64,000 bases of DNA from Campylobacter concisus (GCF_003048375.1 NZ_CP021642.1:744001-808000); one strand, 5' to 3'. Shown: positions 9,903-19,021, counted from the stretch's first letter. The notes: a model not told the origin generated them from the sequence alone. Numbers and translations are program-made.

Positions 9903-10274
9903 TTAAGCGCCTTGCATCTTTACAAGCTGGGCGTTTAGCTGCATTATCTGAGCAAAGATAGCTCCCTTTTTTGTCTGAAGCGAAGCAAACAGCTCTTTTG
10001 CGTATGGATTTTTGCTCGCACTTGCCTGTTTTATCGCATTATCGATCTCTTTTAGCTGTTTTTGCAGTTTTTCTAACTGCTTTTTTATGACATCGGCGCT
10101 ACTCTCTCTCTCATTATTTGCCTCGCTAGCTAAATTTGAAGCGTCGTGCAAGATAGTGCTTTTATCGCTATTTTGTAACTCTTCACTCTTTAAATTTGCC
10201 TCATCAGCCTTTAAATTTAGCCCACTTTTGGGAGCGCTTTTATTTAAATTTATAAAATTTGAGTTTATCTGCAT
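9903..10274 (-). CDS. FlxA-like small coiled-coil protein
   Basis: A 123-residue protein without signal peptide or membrane segment. The first half is polar and Ser/Asn-rich; residues 62-120 form a coiled coil (VIKKQLEKLQKQLKEIDNAI, then a second helix) with the pattern of FlxA-like proteins, whose E. coli member is made under the flagellar sigma factor. A sigma-28-like site lies directly upstream at 10298-10325, which supports a flagellar-regulon role. The molecular function of the family is not known. Confidence 0.7.
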   Translation of the reverse strand: MQINSNFINLNKSAPKSGLNLKADEANLKSEELQNSDKSTILHDASNLASEANNERESSADVIKKQLEKLQKQLKEIDNAIKQASASKNPYAKELFASLQTKKGAIFAQIMQLNAQLVKMQGA

Positions 10275-10297
10275 CGCCTTGCCTTTAAATTTAAAAG

Positions 10298-10325
10298 CAT
10301 ATCGGCAAATTTAAATAAAAATTTT
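10298..10325 (-). promoter_or_regulatory. Probable sigma-28 (FliA) promoter for the FlxA-like gene
   Basis: On the minus strand AAAATTTT (10318-10325), an 11-base spacer and GCCGATAT (10299-10306) match the sigma-28 pattern TAAAGTTT-N11-GCCGATAA in 6 of 8 and 7 of 8 positions. CGATAT also fits the CGATWT core known for Campylobacter FliA promoters. The ATG follows about 24 bases later behind an AAGGCAAGG Shine-Dalgarno-like stretch. Confidence 0.6.
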
Positions 10326-11561
10326 TAGTATATAGAGTAAAAATGCGCTCATGCCAAAAAGAGGTGGCAGCAGGGAGGCGGCTTTAAATTTAAGGGATAA
10401 AAGTGCGCAGGTGTTGTAAAGCAAAAATATAAATGTACTCACTTCTAAACTGCCTGAGCTTAGTCTAAAAGAGAGCATCTTGCTTAAAATTTCATCAAAA
10501 ATACCGCCACATCCAAAGAGGTGAAGTAAAAAGCTTAGCGGATAAAATATGCTAAATATGTAGTTTAAAGCTAGCACACTAAGCTGCAAGAGGCTAATGA
10601 GCGGAAAAAAGTAAAGCACCGCAACCTCCATAGCAAAAAAGACATATAAATTTAAAAGTAGTGAGTTTGCCAGCAGGCTAAATTTGGGCGCAAAGTATAA
10701 AAGATAGACGAAGATATAAAAGACGCCAAGGCATGAAAAATAAAAGCCAACGCTAAAAAGAAGCTGGGGAAATAGGGCGACGCTAAATAAAATAACGCCA
10801 AAGAGCGTGTAGAAATTTAATATCTTTATCTTTTTGCAGATCATGTAAAATCCAGCCACGCTCATCAAAAATGCCCGCAAAAAGCTTGCTATAAAGCCGA
10901 TCATATAAAAATAGAAACAAAGCACCAAAAATACGGCGATAGTAAAGTCAAAAATGTAAGAGCGATATGGCATATATCTTGCGTAAATGGGTTTAAAAAC
11001 GAGCTTTAAAAGAAAAAAGCAAACCGCGCTTATGACACCAAGGTGATAGCCACTAATGGCGATGAGGTGCGCTATGCCCCAGTTTGAGACGTCATCTCTT
11101 AGCTCGCCAAAGACGTTTGTGCCAAGAAAGAGCGCTGAGTAAAGCTGCGAAATTTTGGCGTTTTCGTGCTGGGCGGAGATGAAATTTATAGCTCTTTGCC
11201 TTAGACTCTCGTCTTTTTTGATAACAGCTCTATCGTAGCTTGGCATGTAAAATGAGCCAGAAAGATACTCTTTGAAGCTAACATCTATTGGCTGAACGCT
11301 AAGCGCCACGACGTCATAAAGGCTGATCTCATCTTTTTTAGAAGCGGTTGTGTAAAAGCTAAAATTTGAAGTATCTATCCTGATGATTTGGCGCTTTTTG
11401 CCGTTTTTCTCTTTGGTGAAATTTACGCTTACTTTTCCTACAACGTCTTGCTCGCCAAGCTCCATAAAAGCGCTGTATTCATAAAATTTAAGTGCTAAAT
11501 TTAGGCCAAAAATAAATAGGCAAAGCAGGAGAAAATAAAATACACGCCTGTTTTTTGGCAA
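10311..11561 (-). CDS. comEC: ComEC/Rec2-type DNA uptake channel
   Basis: A 416-residue polytopic protein. After a helix near residue 8-25 and a soluble segment (about 35-120, the OB-like region), the competence domain contains NWGIAHLIAISGYHLGVISA, the signature loop of ComEC, followed by many helices. ComEC carries single-stranded DNA across the inner membrane during natural transformation. There is no C-terminal metallo-beta-lactamase nuclease domain (full-length ComEC is about 700-800 residues); the short form is usual in Campylobacter. The gene sits 2 bp after dnaB in one transcription unit. Confidence 0.9.
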   Translation of the reverse strand: MPKNRRVFYFLLLCLFIFGLNLALKFYEYSAFMELGEQDVVGKVSVNFTKEKNGKKRQIIRIDTSNFSFYTTASKKDEISLYDVVALSVQPIDVSFKEYLSGSFYMPSYDRAVIKKDESLRQRAINFISAQHENAKISQLYSALFLGTNVFGELRDDVSNWGIAHLIAISGYHLGVISAVCFFLLKLVFKPIYARYMPYRSYIFDFTIAVFLVLCFYFYMIGFIASFLRAFLMSVAGFYMICKKIKILNFYTLFGVILFSVALFPQLLFSVGFYFSCLGVFYIFVYLLYFAPKFSLLANSLLLNLYVFFAMEVAVLYFFPLISLLQLSVLALNYIFSIFYPLSFLLHLFGCGGIFDEILSKMLSFRLSSGSLEVSTFIFLLYNTCALLSLKFKAASLLPPLFGMSAFLLYILKIFI

Positions 11562-11563
11562 AT

Positions 11564-12976
11564 TTACTCTTTAAATTCAGTTGATTGCACTGGTGTGGTG
11601 GCGATATCGCAAAAGCGTGAGTACTGCTTTTGAAAGAGCACGTCGATAGATCCCACTTCGCCGTTTCTGTTTTTGCCAACGATGATCTCGGCGTTTTCTT
11701 GAAGCTTGTTAAAAACGTGCTCGCTTTTATACTCTTTGCCCTCGGCTGCTGCCTTGCTCTTTTTCTCGTTCTCTTCTTGCTCTAAATATACCTCGTGCCT
11801 ATAGACAAAAAGGATGATATCAGCGTCTTGCTCGATCGCGCCCGACTCTCTTAGATCGCTTAGCATAGGGCGCTTGTTCGCGCGTGCTTCAAGGCCGCGG
11901 TTTAGCTGCGAAAGTGCGATGATAGGCATATCCAGCTCGCGCGCTAGAAGCTTTAAGCCACGAGAAATTTCAGCTATTTGTATGTGGCGGTCGGCGTAAT
12001 TATTTGTGCTCATCATAAGGCCGATGTAGTCGATGACGCAGAGTGAAATTTCAGGATGAGCTGACTTTAGCTTGCGAAGCTGCGTCCTTACTTGGTGGAT
12101 ATTTACGTAGCCGCTATCATGCACGAAGAGTTTGGCGTGCGAAAATTCGCTACATGCGTGGCTAAAGTGAGCGAGCTTCTCGTCGTCCAGGGTCGCTGTC
12201 ATTATCTCTTGAAGCGGGATCGAGGTCTTGTCTGCTAGCATCCTCATCATGATCTGCTCTGCTGGCATCTCAAGTGAGAAAAAGACGACGCCAGCGCCAC
12301 TTTTTAAAACGTGCCCCATGAAATTTAGACAAAGCGTCGTTTTACCCATGCCAGGGCGTGCTGCGATGATGATGAGGTCGCCATTTTTAAAGCCTTTTAT
12401 CATCTCATTTAGCTTTTTAAAGCCGGTGTTTAGTCCGATGATATCTCGCTCATTTAGGGCTGCTTGCTTTTGCATGTGCACGATCAAGCTTTTTATGATA
12501 TCTTCGCTATCTCTGATGCTGCCAGTGCCGCTGCCATCGACTAGCGAGTAAAATTCTTGACTCAGCTCATCGACCATATCACGGCTAGCTTTGTCTTCAT
12601 TTACCTTACTTGGGATGTCGTGAGCGATCTTTACTAGACTTCGTTTGATCGATTTCTCTTTTAGCTCGTTTGCGTATCTTTGGATGTCGATGATCGAGTT
12701 TGTGGCCAAAATGCTCGCCATGACGTTGTCATCGTAGCTCTCGCCAAGCTTGTTTTTGATAAATGTCGATGCGATAGGCACGTCGCCGTTTAGACAATCA
12801 ACCATCGCTTTGTAAATTTGAGCGTGAGCCTTTAGGTAAAAGTCCCCAGCCTTGATCGTGTCGAAAATTTCGCCCAAAGCGTCGTTGTTTGCGATGATAG
12901 AGCTTAGTATGGCTCGCTCCATATCAAGGTCGTAAAGGTTGCTAAATTCTATCTCGTTAAGTCTCTCTTTTGCCAC
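11564..12976 (-). CDS. dnaB: Replicative DNA helicase DnaB
   Basis: A 470-residue RecA-fold hexameric helicase. The N-terminal DnaG-interacting domain covers about residues 10-110 (SNLYDLDMERAILSSIIANN); the Walker A loop is ARPGMGKTT (GMGKTT near 209-214); Walker B lies in SLCVIDYIGLM; an arginine/sensor segment is LSQLNRGLEARANKRPMLSD. The insert EQEENEKKSKAAAEGKEYKS near 415-435 is a charged lineage-specific loop. It opens the duplex at the replication fork. Spaced 4 bp after ispG and 2 bp before comEC. Confidence 0.97.
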   Translation of the reverse strand: MAKERLNEIEFSNLYDLDMERAILSSIIANNDALGEIFDTIKAGDFYLKAHAQIYKAMVDCLNGDVPIASTFIKNKLGESYDDNVMASILATNSIIDIQRYANELKEKSIKRSLVKIAHDIPSKVNEDKASRDMVDELSQEFYSLVDGSGTGSIRDSEDIIKSLIVHMQKQAALNERDIIGLNTGFKKLNEMIKGFKNGDLIIIAARPGMGKTTLCLNFMGHVLKSGAGVVFFSLEMPAEQIMMRMLADKTSIPLQEIMTATLDDEKLAHFSHACSEFSHAKLFVHDSGYVNIHQVRTQLRKLKSAHPEISLCVIDYIGLMMSTNNYADRHIQIAEISRGLKLLARELDMPIIALSQLNRGLEARANKRPMLSDLRESGAIEQDADIILFVYRHEVYLEQEENEKKSKAAAEGKEYKSEHVFNKLQENAEIIVGKNRNGEVGSIDVLFQKQYSRFCDIATTPVQSTEFKE

Positions 12977-12980
12977 TGCT

Positions 12981-14039
12981 TTATCCTCTACTCTTTATCT
13001 CGTCGTCGATCTCTTGTAAAAATCTATCCACAAGCTCGCTCTCAGGCAGCCTTGCGACCACTTCGCCGTGTCGCATGATCATGCCATTGCCTTTGCCAAA
13101 TGCTATGGCTACGTCCGCGCCTTTTGCCTCGCCGATCGCATTTACCACGCAGCCCATCACTGAGACATTTAGCGGCTCTTTTATCCCTTTTGTCTTTTCT
13201 TCTACGAGCTTTACTGCTGCCATGAGGTCAGCTTGCAAACGCCCACAAGTTGGGCATGAGATGATGTTTAGCCCCTCTTTTTGGCGGCCGCTATCTTTTA
13301 AGATCGCCTTTGCGACTTTGATCTCCTCTTCAAGCTCGCCCGTGATGCTAACTCTCATCGTATCGCCGATGCCTTCAAGCAAAAGCCCGCCAAGTGCGAT
13401 CGCGGACTTGATAGTCGCATGAAACGCCGTGCCAGCCTCTGTTACGCCTAGATGAAATGGATAGTTTGTCTTTGGACGAAGCGCTCTATAAGCTTGCATC
13501 GTGCGCTCGACGTCGCTTGATTTAAGCGAAATTTTAATGTCCGTAAAGTCAAAATCCTCAAGAAGCTTGATGTTGTATAAGGCACTCTCCACCATCGCCT
13601 CCACCGTGCGGCCGTAGTGGTCCTCAAACTGCTTTTCAAGTGAGCCAGAATTTACGCCTATGCGAATAGGCAGATTTCGCTGTTTGCAGGCATCAACGAC
13701 TGCTTTTATGTTTTTAGCTGAGCCTATGTTGCCTGGATTTATGCGGATAGCATCGACAAATTCGCTAACGATAAGCGCGTAGGTGTGGTTAAAATGAATG
13801 TCTGCAACGACTGGGATGGGTGAGCCTGCGACGATCTGCTTTAGCGCGCTGGCGTCCTCTTTGTCAAAAACTGCGCAGCGCACGATGTCACAGCCTGCAA
13901 AATATAGCCTTTGTATCTGCTCTAGCGTGCCTTTTACGTCCTTTGTCTTTGAAAATGTCATCGACTGCACGGAGATCGGTGCGTCACCGCCTATTAAAAC
14001 ATCGCGAATTTTTATCTGTTTTGTCGGGTATCGTTGCAA
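12981..14039 (-). CDS. ispG: 4-hydroxy-3-methylbut-2-enyl diphosphate synthase IspG (GcpE)
   Basis: The 352-residue protein begins with [20 protein letters not shown] and has a TIM-barrel N-terminal half ([24 protein letters not shown]). The 4Fe-4S ligands are visible: C262 and C265 ([11 protein letters not shown]), C297 ([11 protein letters not shown]), and the glutamate of NAIGE. It catalyses the reductive conversion of MEcPP to HMBPP in the non-mevalonate isoprenoid pathway. Has its own TATAAT at 14066-14071 and leads into dnaB. Confidence 0.97.
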   Translation of the reverse strand: MQRYPTKQIKIRDVLIGGDAPISVQSMTFSKTKDVKGTLEQIQRLYFAGCDIVRCAVFDKEDASALKQIVAGSPIPVVADIHFNHTYALIVSEFVDAIRINPGNIGSAKNIKAVVDACKQRNLPIRIGVNSGSLEKQFEDHYGRTVEAMVESALYNIKLLEDFDFTDIKISLKSSDVERTMQAYRALRPKTNYPFHLGVTEAGTAFHATIKSAIALGGLLLEGIGDTMRVSITGELEEEIKVAKAILKDSGRQKEGLNIISCPTCGRLQADLMAAVKLVEEKTKGIKEPLNVSVMGCVVNAIGEAKGADVAIAFGKGNGMIMRHGEVVARLPESELVDRFLQEIDDEIKSRG

Positions 14040-14065
14040 AATTTTGCCTTTAAATTTTATTGGGG

Positions 14066-14071
14066 ATTATA
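14066..14071 (-). promoter_or_regulatory. -10 element upstream of ispG
   Basis: Minus-strand TATAAT within TTTTATATAATCC, 27 bases before the ispG ATG. A T-rich upstream stretch without a good -35 is normal for Campylobacter vegetative promoters. It lets ispG-dnaB-comEC be expressed independently of the acylation genes upstream. Confidence 0.55.
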
Positions 14072-14105
14072 TAAAATCTTGGCTTTTAAATAAATTTGTT
14101 TAGCA

Positions 14106-15230
14106 CTAATACCCAAAAACTTCACGTCTGTATTCTTGCGTATTTATAAATTTACTTCTAAGGCCCTTTTGCTTTTCTATGTGGGCATCAATGTTTTTAC
14201 TAGTTATTTCTACGCCAAAATCGTTATCTATATTTTGTTGCATTAAAGCATCTAACATCATATCTGCAAGTTTTGTTTTGTAGTGGCTTGCTTCCCAATA
14301 GTATTTAGAGGTTTGATTTATATCTTTTGGTAGTTCTTGTGCTGTTATATTGTTGTATATACCAAAATCTATTATCCTAAATGGCTTTTTACCTAGCTTT
14401 AAAGCAACCTCTTCATTTATTGTCACTATTTGTTTTTTCCATTCATACCAAACCACATCAAGTCCAACTCTATAGTCCATAGCTTCAAGCAATCTAACAT
14501 GCAATGGGCTTATTGCAATATCTAGTTTGATATTGTTGTCATGGCATTCTTTTAAGATATCTATAAAAACTTTATAAGATAATTTTGACACCTCATTCTT
14601 ATTATATTTAGCCATGTATCCGTTTTCTAGTGTATTTATGGAGTATTTGTAATATCCTCCATTTTTTTGTACTTCTTCTAGCAAAGAAGCCTCTGTGCGC
14701 CTGCCATCAGGCTCAAAAAGTGGAGTTTGTTTTCGTTTTTTAACTGTAGCTATAGAGTCTCTAAGCATTTGAAGACTAAATAAAATTTTATATTTATACA
14801 CTTTTGGATTTTTAAAATACTCCTCAAAATCATCCGTCTTATTGCGCATGCCCAGCATAGTTTTATCGTCGAAAACAAGTAGCGCTTGTTTTAAATTTCC
14901 TTGTCTTATTGCCCATTTTAGATATGCTTTAGCCTCATTAAGATTGCTTCCAGATATGGCTGCATTAAAGGCTGGTTGTGTAAAATATTTATGTGCAGAA
15001 TCAAATGATCTTTGTGGGCGAGAATTTCCTAAAAAAATAGATGTAGGCTTTAGTTGTTGAATTCTTAAAACCTTTGCAAAACGCGCTTGTAGATCTTCTT
15101 TTGGCTTATTTTTAAATATGTTTGTATCATAAATTCTATATGGGTCAACTATATAGTTAAAAGTTGCTACAAATAGAATTATAAAAATTGTGGCGAATAA
15201 AAAACTAAACGTCCATTTTTTAAATCCCAT
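14106..15230 (-). CDS. Membrane-anchored SGNH/AlgX-like protein, partner of MBOAT
   Basis: A 374-residue protein with one N-terminal anchor (residues 8-27) and a periplasmic domain. It shows VDPYRIYD near 28-35, LGNSRPQRSF (GNSR at 68-71, resembling the GDS serine block of SGNH hydrolases) and EASHY near residue 316, which could supply the catalytic histidine. Proteins of this kind are commonly coded next to MBOAT acyltransferases and transfer the acyl group to a polysaccharide or other periplasmic acceptor. I cannot name the acceptor. Base composition is more AT-rich than in neighbouring genes. Lies 9 bp after the MBOAT gene. Confidence 0.6.
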   Translation of the reverse strand: MGFKKWTFSFLFATIFIILFVATFNYIVDPYRIYDTNIFKNKPKEDLQARFAKVLRIQQLKPTSIFLGNSRPQRSFDSAHKYFTQPAFNAAISGSNLNEAKAYLKWAIRQGNLKQALLVFDDKTMLGMRNKTDDFEEYFKNPKVYKYKILFSLQMLRDSIATVKKRKQTPLFEPDGRRTEASLLEEVQKNGGYYKYSINTLENGYMAKYNKNEVSKLSYKVFIDILKECHDNNIKLDIAISPLHVRLLEAMDYRVGLDVVWYEWKKQIVTINEEVALKLGKKPFRIIDFGIYNNITAQELPKDINQTSKYYWEASHYKTKLADMMLDALMQQNIDNDFGVEITSKNIDAHIEKQKGLRSKFINTQEYRREVFGY

Positions 15231-15239
15231 GCGATCTTC

Positions 15240-16706
15240 CTAAAAATTAAAATATAAAAATTGAGACATCTTGTACATATTTAAAATAGCTAGCACAAAA
15301 CAAAAAACAGCAATAGTTAAATTTTGCCAGCAAAGTTTAAAATATTGTATCTTTTGAGCAGAGTTTTTGCAAAATAGTACAAGTACAAAGCTGAAAACCA
15401 TAAAATAAATCAAAGTATTTGTTCCATCTACTTGCAAATTTATATCCCATTTATCAAAACTTACACCATACTCTTTTAAAAATCCTACTCTTTTTTCTAA
15501 TCTAGAGTTTAAAACTATGCCACCACTAAGCCCAAACATCCCTTTTAAAACTTTTAAAGCATCGTCCCAATCTTTTGCTCTAAAAAATACCCAAGTAATA
15601 TTTATAAAGTTAAATGTTATGAACCAAGCCAAAATTTTATTCATCTTAAAGCCAAGTTCGCTCCAAATTCTGTGAATAACCAAGGCAACGCCATGCAAAA
15701 ATCCCCAAAAGACAAATGTCCAGCCAGCCCCGTGCCATATACCACCTATTATAAAGGTTGCCATTAAATTTGCGTATGTTCGAAGCCTGCCTTTGCGGTT
15801 ACCACCTAGCGGGATATAGATATAGTCTCTTAAAAACCTGCTTAGCGTTATGTGCCATCTGCGCCAAAAGTCTTGAATGTTTAAGGCTTTATAGGGTGAG
15901 TTAAAGTTTATTGGAAGCTTGATATTAAAAAGAAGTGCCGCACCGATAGCCATATCGCAGTATCCGCTAAAGTCAAAGTAGAGCTGAAATGTATAGCTTA
16001 GGCTAGTCGCCCATGCTTCAAATAAATTTAATACAGTCACCTTGTCAAAACCATTTGTTGCCCAAACAGCAAAACTATCAGCGATAACTACCTTTTTAAA
16101 AAGCCCTATCGAAAATATAAATAGACCAAGTGCTATATTTTTATAGTTGATTACTCTATTTCTTAAATTTGCAAACTGCGGCATCATCTCTTTGTGATGC
16201 ACGATCGGACCAGCGATTAGTTGCGGAAAAAAGGTAACAAATAAGCAGTAGTTTAAAAAATCATACTGCTTCGTACCCCCCCCCGTAGCACTATCGACCA
16301 AATATGCTATCTGCTGAAAAGTAAAAAATGATATCGCAAGGGGCAATAGTAAATTTAAATGAGATATGTGGGTATTAAAGATAAAATTTACATTGCTTAT
16401 AAAGAAGTCTGAATATTTAAAATATCCAAGTAGCATTAAATTTGCCACAATGCCTAGTACAAGAATAAATTTTTTAGAAATTTTACTATTTTCTTTATTT
16501 AGCTCCACTCCAAAGCAGTAGTTAAACACCATTGAGCCTAAGATTAGCGGCAGATATATGACATTCCACCAGCTATAAAAAAATAGAGATGATAGAACCA
16601 AAAAGCCTTTTGCTACTTCTGTAAGACGCTTTTTATTTAGGTAAAAGTATATAAAAAATGTAAATGGCAAGAATAAAAATATAAATTCATAAGAGTTAAA
16701 AAGCAT
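15240..16706 (-). CDS. MBOAT-family O-acyltransferase with internal G9 tract
   Basis: A 488-residue polytopic protein of the membrane-bound O-acyltransferase family (AlgI/DltB/PatA type): LQDFWRRWHIT-like segment (NIQDFWRRWHITLSRFLRDY), YIPLGGNRKGRLRTY, and the catalytic histidine H325 in GGIWHGAGWTFVFWG. Such enzymes move acyl groups across the inner membrane for O-acylation of cell-envelope polymers. The coding strand has nine consecutive G at 16276-16284 (residues about 141-144, SATGGGTKQ), in frame here. Slippage would truncate the protein, so switching is likely. Own -10 at 16734-16739. Confidence 0.88.
   Translation of the reverse strand: MLFNSYEFIFLFLPFTFFIYFYLNKKRLTEVAKGFLVLSSLFFYSWWNVIYLPLILGSMVFNYCFGVELNKENSKISKKFILVLGIVANLMLLGYFKYSDFFISNVNFIFNTHISHLNLLLPLAISFFTFQQIAYLVDSATGGGTKQYDFLNYCLFVTFFPQLIAGPIVHHKEMMPQFANLRNRVINYKNIALGLFIFSIGLFKKVVIADSFAVWATNGFDKVTVLNLFEAWATSLSYTFQLYFDFSGYCDMAIGAALLFNIKLPINFNSPYKALNIQDFWRRWHITLSRFLRDYIYIPLGGNRKGRLRTYANLMATFIIGGIWHGAGWTFVFWGFLHGVALVIHRIWSELGFKMNKILAWFITFNFINITWVFFRAKDWDDALKVLKGMFGLSGGIVLNSRLEKRVGFLKEYGVSFDKWDINLQVDGTNTLIYFMVFSFVLVLFCKNSAQKIQYFKLCWQNLTIAVFCFVLAILNMYKMSQFLYFNF
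16276..16284. repeat. Homopolymeric C9 (G9 on coding strand) tract
   Basis: Nine C on the plus strand, coding GGG within the MBOAT gene. It is the longest G/C homopolymer I noticed in the window. Poly-G tracts of 8 or more are the standard phase-variation switches of Campylobacter surface-structure genes. Confidence 0.85.
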
Positions 16707-16733
16707 TGATGCATCCGTTAAATTTTTGGTGAG

Positions 16734-16739
16734 ATTATA
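16734..16739 (-). promoter_or_regulatory. -10 element upstream of the MBOAT gene
   Basis: Minus-strand TATAAT in GTTGATTATAATC, in the 51-base gap between the priA stop and the MBOAT start. This indicates that the acylation pair has its own promoter and is not simply part of the priA operon. Confidence 0.5.
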
Positions 16740-16757
16740 ATCAACATTAGCTAATCT

Positions 16758-18611
16758 CTAACTAAAATTTACTGGGTCTATATCGATATCGCTAAGTTCG
16801 CTTTTGCAGAGGTTTGCCGCTTTTAAAAGCATGGTGTGCGAGTTTGAACGAAGTAAAATTTCATATCTAAATTTACCCACAAGATACTCAGCCTGGCACT
16901 TGCCGTATCCAACGATCTCTAGCTCGTCACTTTTTAGTGGCTCTAGCCTTTGCACAAATTCGTTCATTGCACCCTTTGCAGTGCTCTCATCTTTATGCGA
17001 AACGACCACGCGAAGAAGCCTAGTAAATGGCGGATACAGTCCCTCTCGGTAGCCGATCTCATCCTTTAAAAACGCGTCGTAGTCGCTAATGAAGCTTTCG
17101 AAAAACTCCCTTTGCTTGCTTTGGATGATGACCCTGCCAGCTCCGTTTCTGCCGGCTCTTCCAGCTACTTGCATAGCAAGGGCGAGTGTCCGCTCTCTAG
17201 CTCTATAATCAGGAAAATTTAAAAGCTCGTCAAAGCCCATGATGACAGCGAGCACGACGTTGTGATAGTCATGCCCCTTGCTTAGCATCTGCGTGCCTAG
17301 CAGGATGTCGATTTTGCCGTCGTTAAATTCTTTCAAAGCCTTTACGAGCTTATTTTGCGTCGTGATCTCGTCTCTATCAAATTTAGCGATCCTAGCGTTT
17401 GCAAACTCAGCTTGCAGCCTCTCAAGAAGCTCGCTCGTGCCGATCTTTTTAGCCTCTATCATCTCGCTACCGCACTGGTGGCAGGTCTTTGGCACGGCCA
17501 TTTTGTGCTCGCAGTATTGGCACTTTAGCACGTTTTGCTTTTTATAGTAGCTCATGCCGATGCTACAAAATGGACACTTCACCGTCTCGCCGCAGTTTTT
17601 GCAGACAAGATATTTGAAATTTGCCCTTGTTGGCAGGCAGATGACGGCTTGTTTTTTGTTTTCAAGCGTCTTTGCGATCTGCTCTTTTAAAATTTCGCTT
17701 ATGCCAGTCTCGCTCTCATCAAATATATAGCTCTTTTGCGACTCAAAATATGTCCCTTTTAGGCGAAAGTGCTCCTGCTTGTAAAAGCTAGTGAGGCTTG
17801 GTGTGGCGCTTCCAAGTACCACTTGCAGGTCAAATTTGCTAGTTAGATAAAGCGCTAGGTCCCTTGCGTTGTAGTGGGGCTTTGAGCCTGTGTTTTTGTA
17901 GCTATCGTCGTGCTCTTCGTCGATGATGATGAGTTTTAGCCGCTCAAGTGGCAAAAATAGGGCAGACCTAGCTCCTGCTATTAGTCTTGCCTTACCGCTT
18001 TTAATATCCTTTAAAATTTGCTCTTTTTTCTTTGGCGTGATCTTTGAGTGCCACACTGCCACAGCCTCGCCAAAGAAGCTCTCTAAGCGCTTTTGCATCT
18101 GCGGTGTTAGTGAAATTTCAGGCATCAAAAATAGCGCTTGGCCGCCTGCGTTTAAAATTTCTCTGATTTTAGCTATATAAATTTCACTTTTGCCACTTCC
18201 CGTGTCGCCAAAGATGAGCGAGCTTTTTCGTGCGTTTATAAAATTTAGCGCTTCAAGCTGCTTTGGGCTTAAATTTGGCGCTTTAAAGTCGGTTGCGCCA
18301 CTATAAATTTCATCATCTATAAGGCTTTGTGGCTCAAATAAATTTATAGCAACGCCAAGCTCGCAGGTGTAGTAGTAGGCGATAAATTTAGCCAAAGTTG
18401 CTTGGATGTCGTTTAGCTTAATGGGTAAAATTTCATCAATAAAGCTTGTTTTAAAGCTTGGCTCATCTACTTCACGCAGGATAAAGCCAGTTAAACTTTT
18501 GCCTCTAATTTTTGCAGTGACGGCGCGAAATGGCGCAATATCTAGCTCGCTTTTATATGTGAGCGCAGCTAAATTTACCCCGCTAAATACGACCTCGTAG
18601 TATCTCATCAC
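16758..18611 (-). CDS. priA: Primosomal helicase PriA
   Basis: A 617-residue 3'-to-5' superfamily 2 helicase that restarts stalled replication forks. Visible are the Walker A loop FGDTGSGKSE, the DEEHDDSYK box, the zinc-binding cysteines (CKNCGETVKCPFC, then CQYC and CHQCG) and motif VI-like QVAGRAGRNGAGRV. It is shorter than E. coli PriA (732), mostly in the N-terminal DNA-binding part, as in other epsilonproteobacteria. It starts at ATGATG overlapping the pseudopilin stop by 4 bp. Confidence 0.95.
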   Translation of the reverse strand: MMRYYEVVFSGVNLAALTYKSELDIAPFRAVTAKIRGKSLTGFILREVDEPSFKTSFIDEILPIKLNDIQATLAKFIAYYYTCELGVAINLFEPQSLIDDEIYSGATDFKAPNLSPKQLEALNFINARKSSLIFGDTGSGKSEIYIAKIREILNAGGQALFLMPEISLTPQMQKRLESFFGEAVAVWHSKITPKKKEQILKDIKSGKARLIAGARSALFLPLERLKLIIIDEEHDDSYKNTGSKPHYNARDLALYLTSKFDLQVVLGSATPSLTSFYKQEHFRLKGTYFESQKSYIFDESETGISEILKEQIAKTLENKKQAVICLPTRANFKYLVCKNCGETVKCPFCSIGMSYYKKQNVLKCQYCEHKMAVPKTCHQCGSEMIEAKKIGTSELLERLQAEFANARIAKFDRDEITTQNKLVKALKEFNDGKIDILLGTQMLSKGHDYHNVVLAVIMGFDELLNFPDYRARERTLALAMQVAGRAGRNGAGRVIIQSKQREFFESFISDYDAFLKDEIGYREGLYPPFTRLLRVVVSHKDESTAKGAMNEFVQRLEPLKSDELEIVGYGKCQAEYLVGKFRYEILLRSNSHTMLLKAANLCKSELSDIDIDPVNFS

Positions 18612-19021
18612 TCAAGGGTGCTACAAAGTCCGTCGCTGCTCGTGCAGTCAAATTCGCCAGTGTCTTTGTCGTAAGTGAAATTTGCTGTTTGTCCGTCTAG
18701 TTTGAAGGTATAAGTTGTTGCTCCAGTTTTGTGCCAGCCGTTTTTTGTGCCGCTATCTTTTACAGGCACGCTCACAACGTTTTGAAAAAGGTTACTTCCT
18801 GGGCTCTCAAGCGTATCAGGATACTTTGGAGTGCCTTTTAGGATGCTATCATTGTATTTTAGCGAGATGCCACTTTTTATGGCGGCTATTTGTGTTCTTG
18901 CGTTTGCGACTATGGCGTCGCCTCTAGTAAAGAAAAGCTTTGGTATCGCGACTGCACTTAAAATGCCAAGTATGACGATGACAAATATGATTTCTATTAG
19001 GGTAAAAGCTCGTTTTTTCAT
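18608..19021 (-). CDS. Type II/IV pseudopilin-like protein
   Basis: A 137-residue protein with a prepilin leader KKRA followed by FTLIEIIFVIVILGILSAVA, the N-methylated hydrophobic spine of type IV pilin-like proteins (E5 present; the residue before the cut is Ala where Gly is usual). The C-terminal domain has two cysteines (FDCTSSDGLC) that can form a disulfide. As Campylobacter lacks type IV pili and uses a pseudopilus-like Cts machine for DNA uptake, a competence role is likely but inferred. Overlaps priA and the small gene upstream by 4 bp each. Confidence 0.82.
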   Translation of the reverse strand: MKKRAFTLIEIIFVIVILGILSAVAIPKLFFTRGDAIVANARTQIAAIKSGISLKYNDSILKGTPKYPDTLESPGSNLFQNVVSVPVKDSGTKNGWHKTGATTYTFKLDGQTANFTYDKDTGEFDCTSSDGLCSTLE

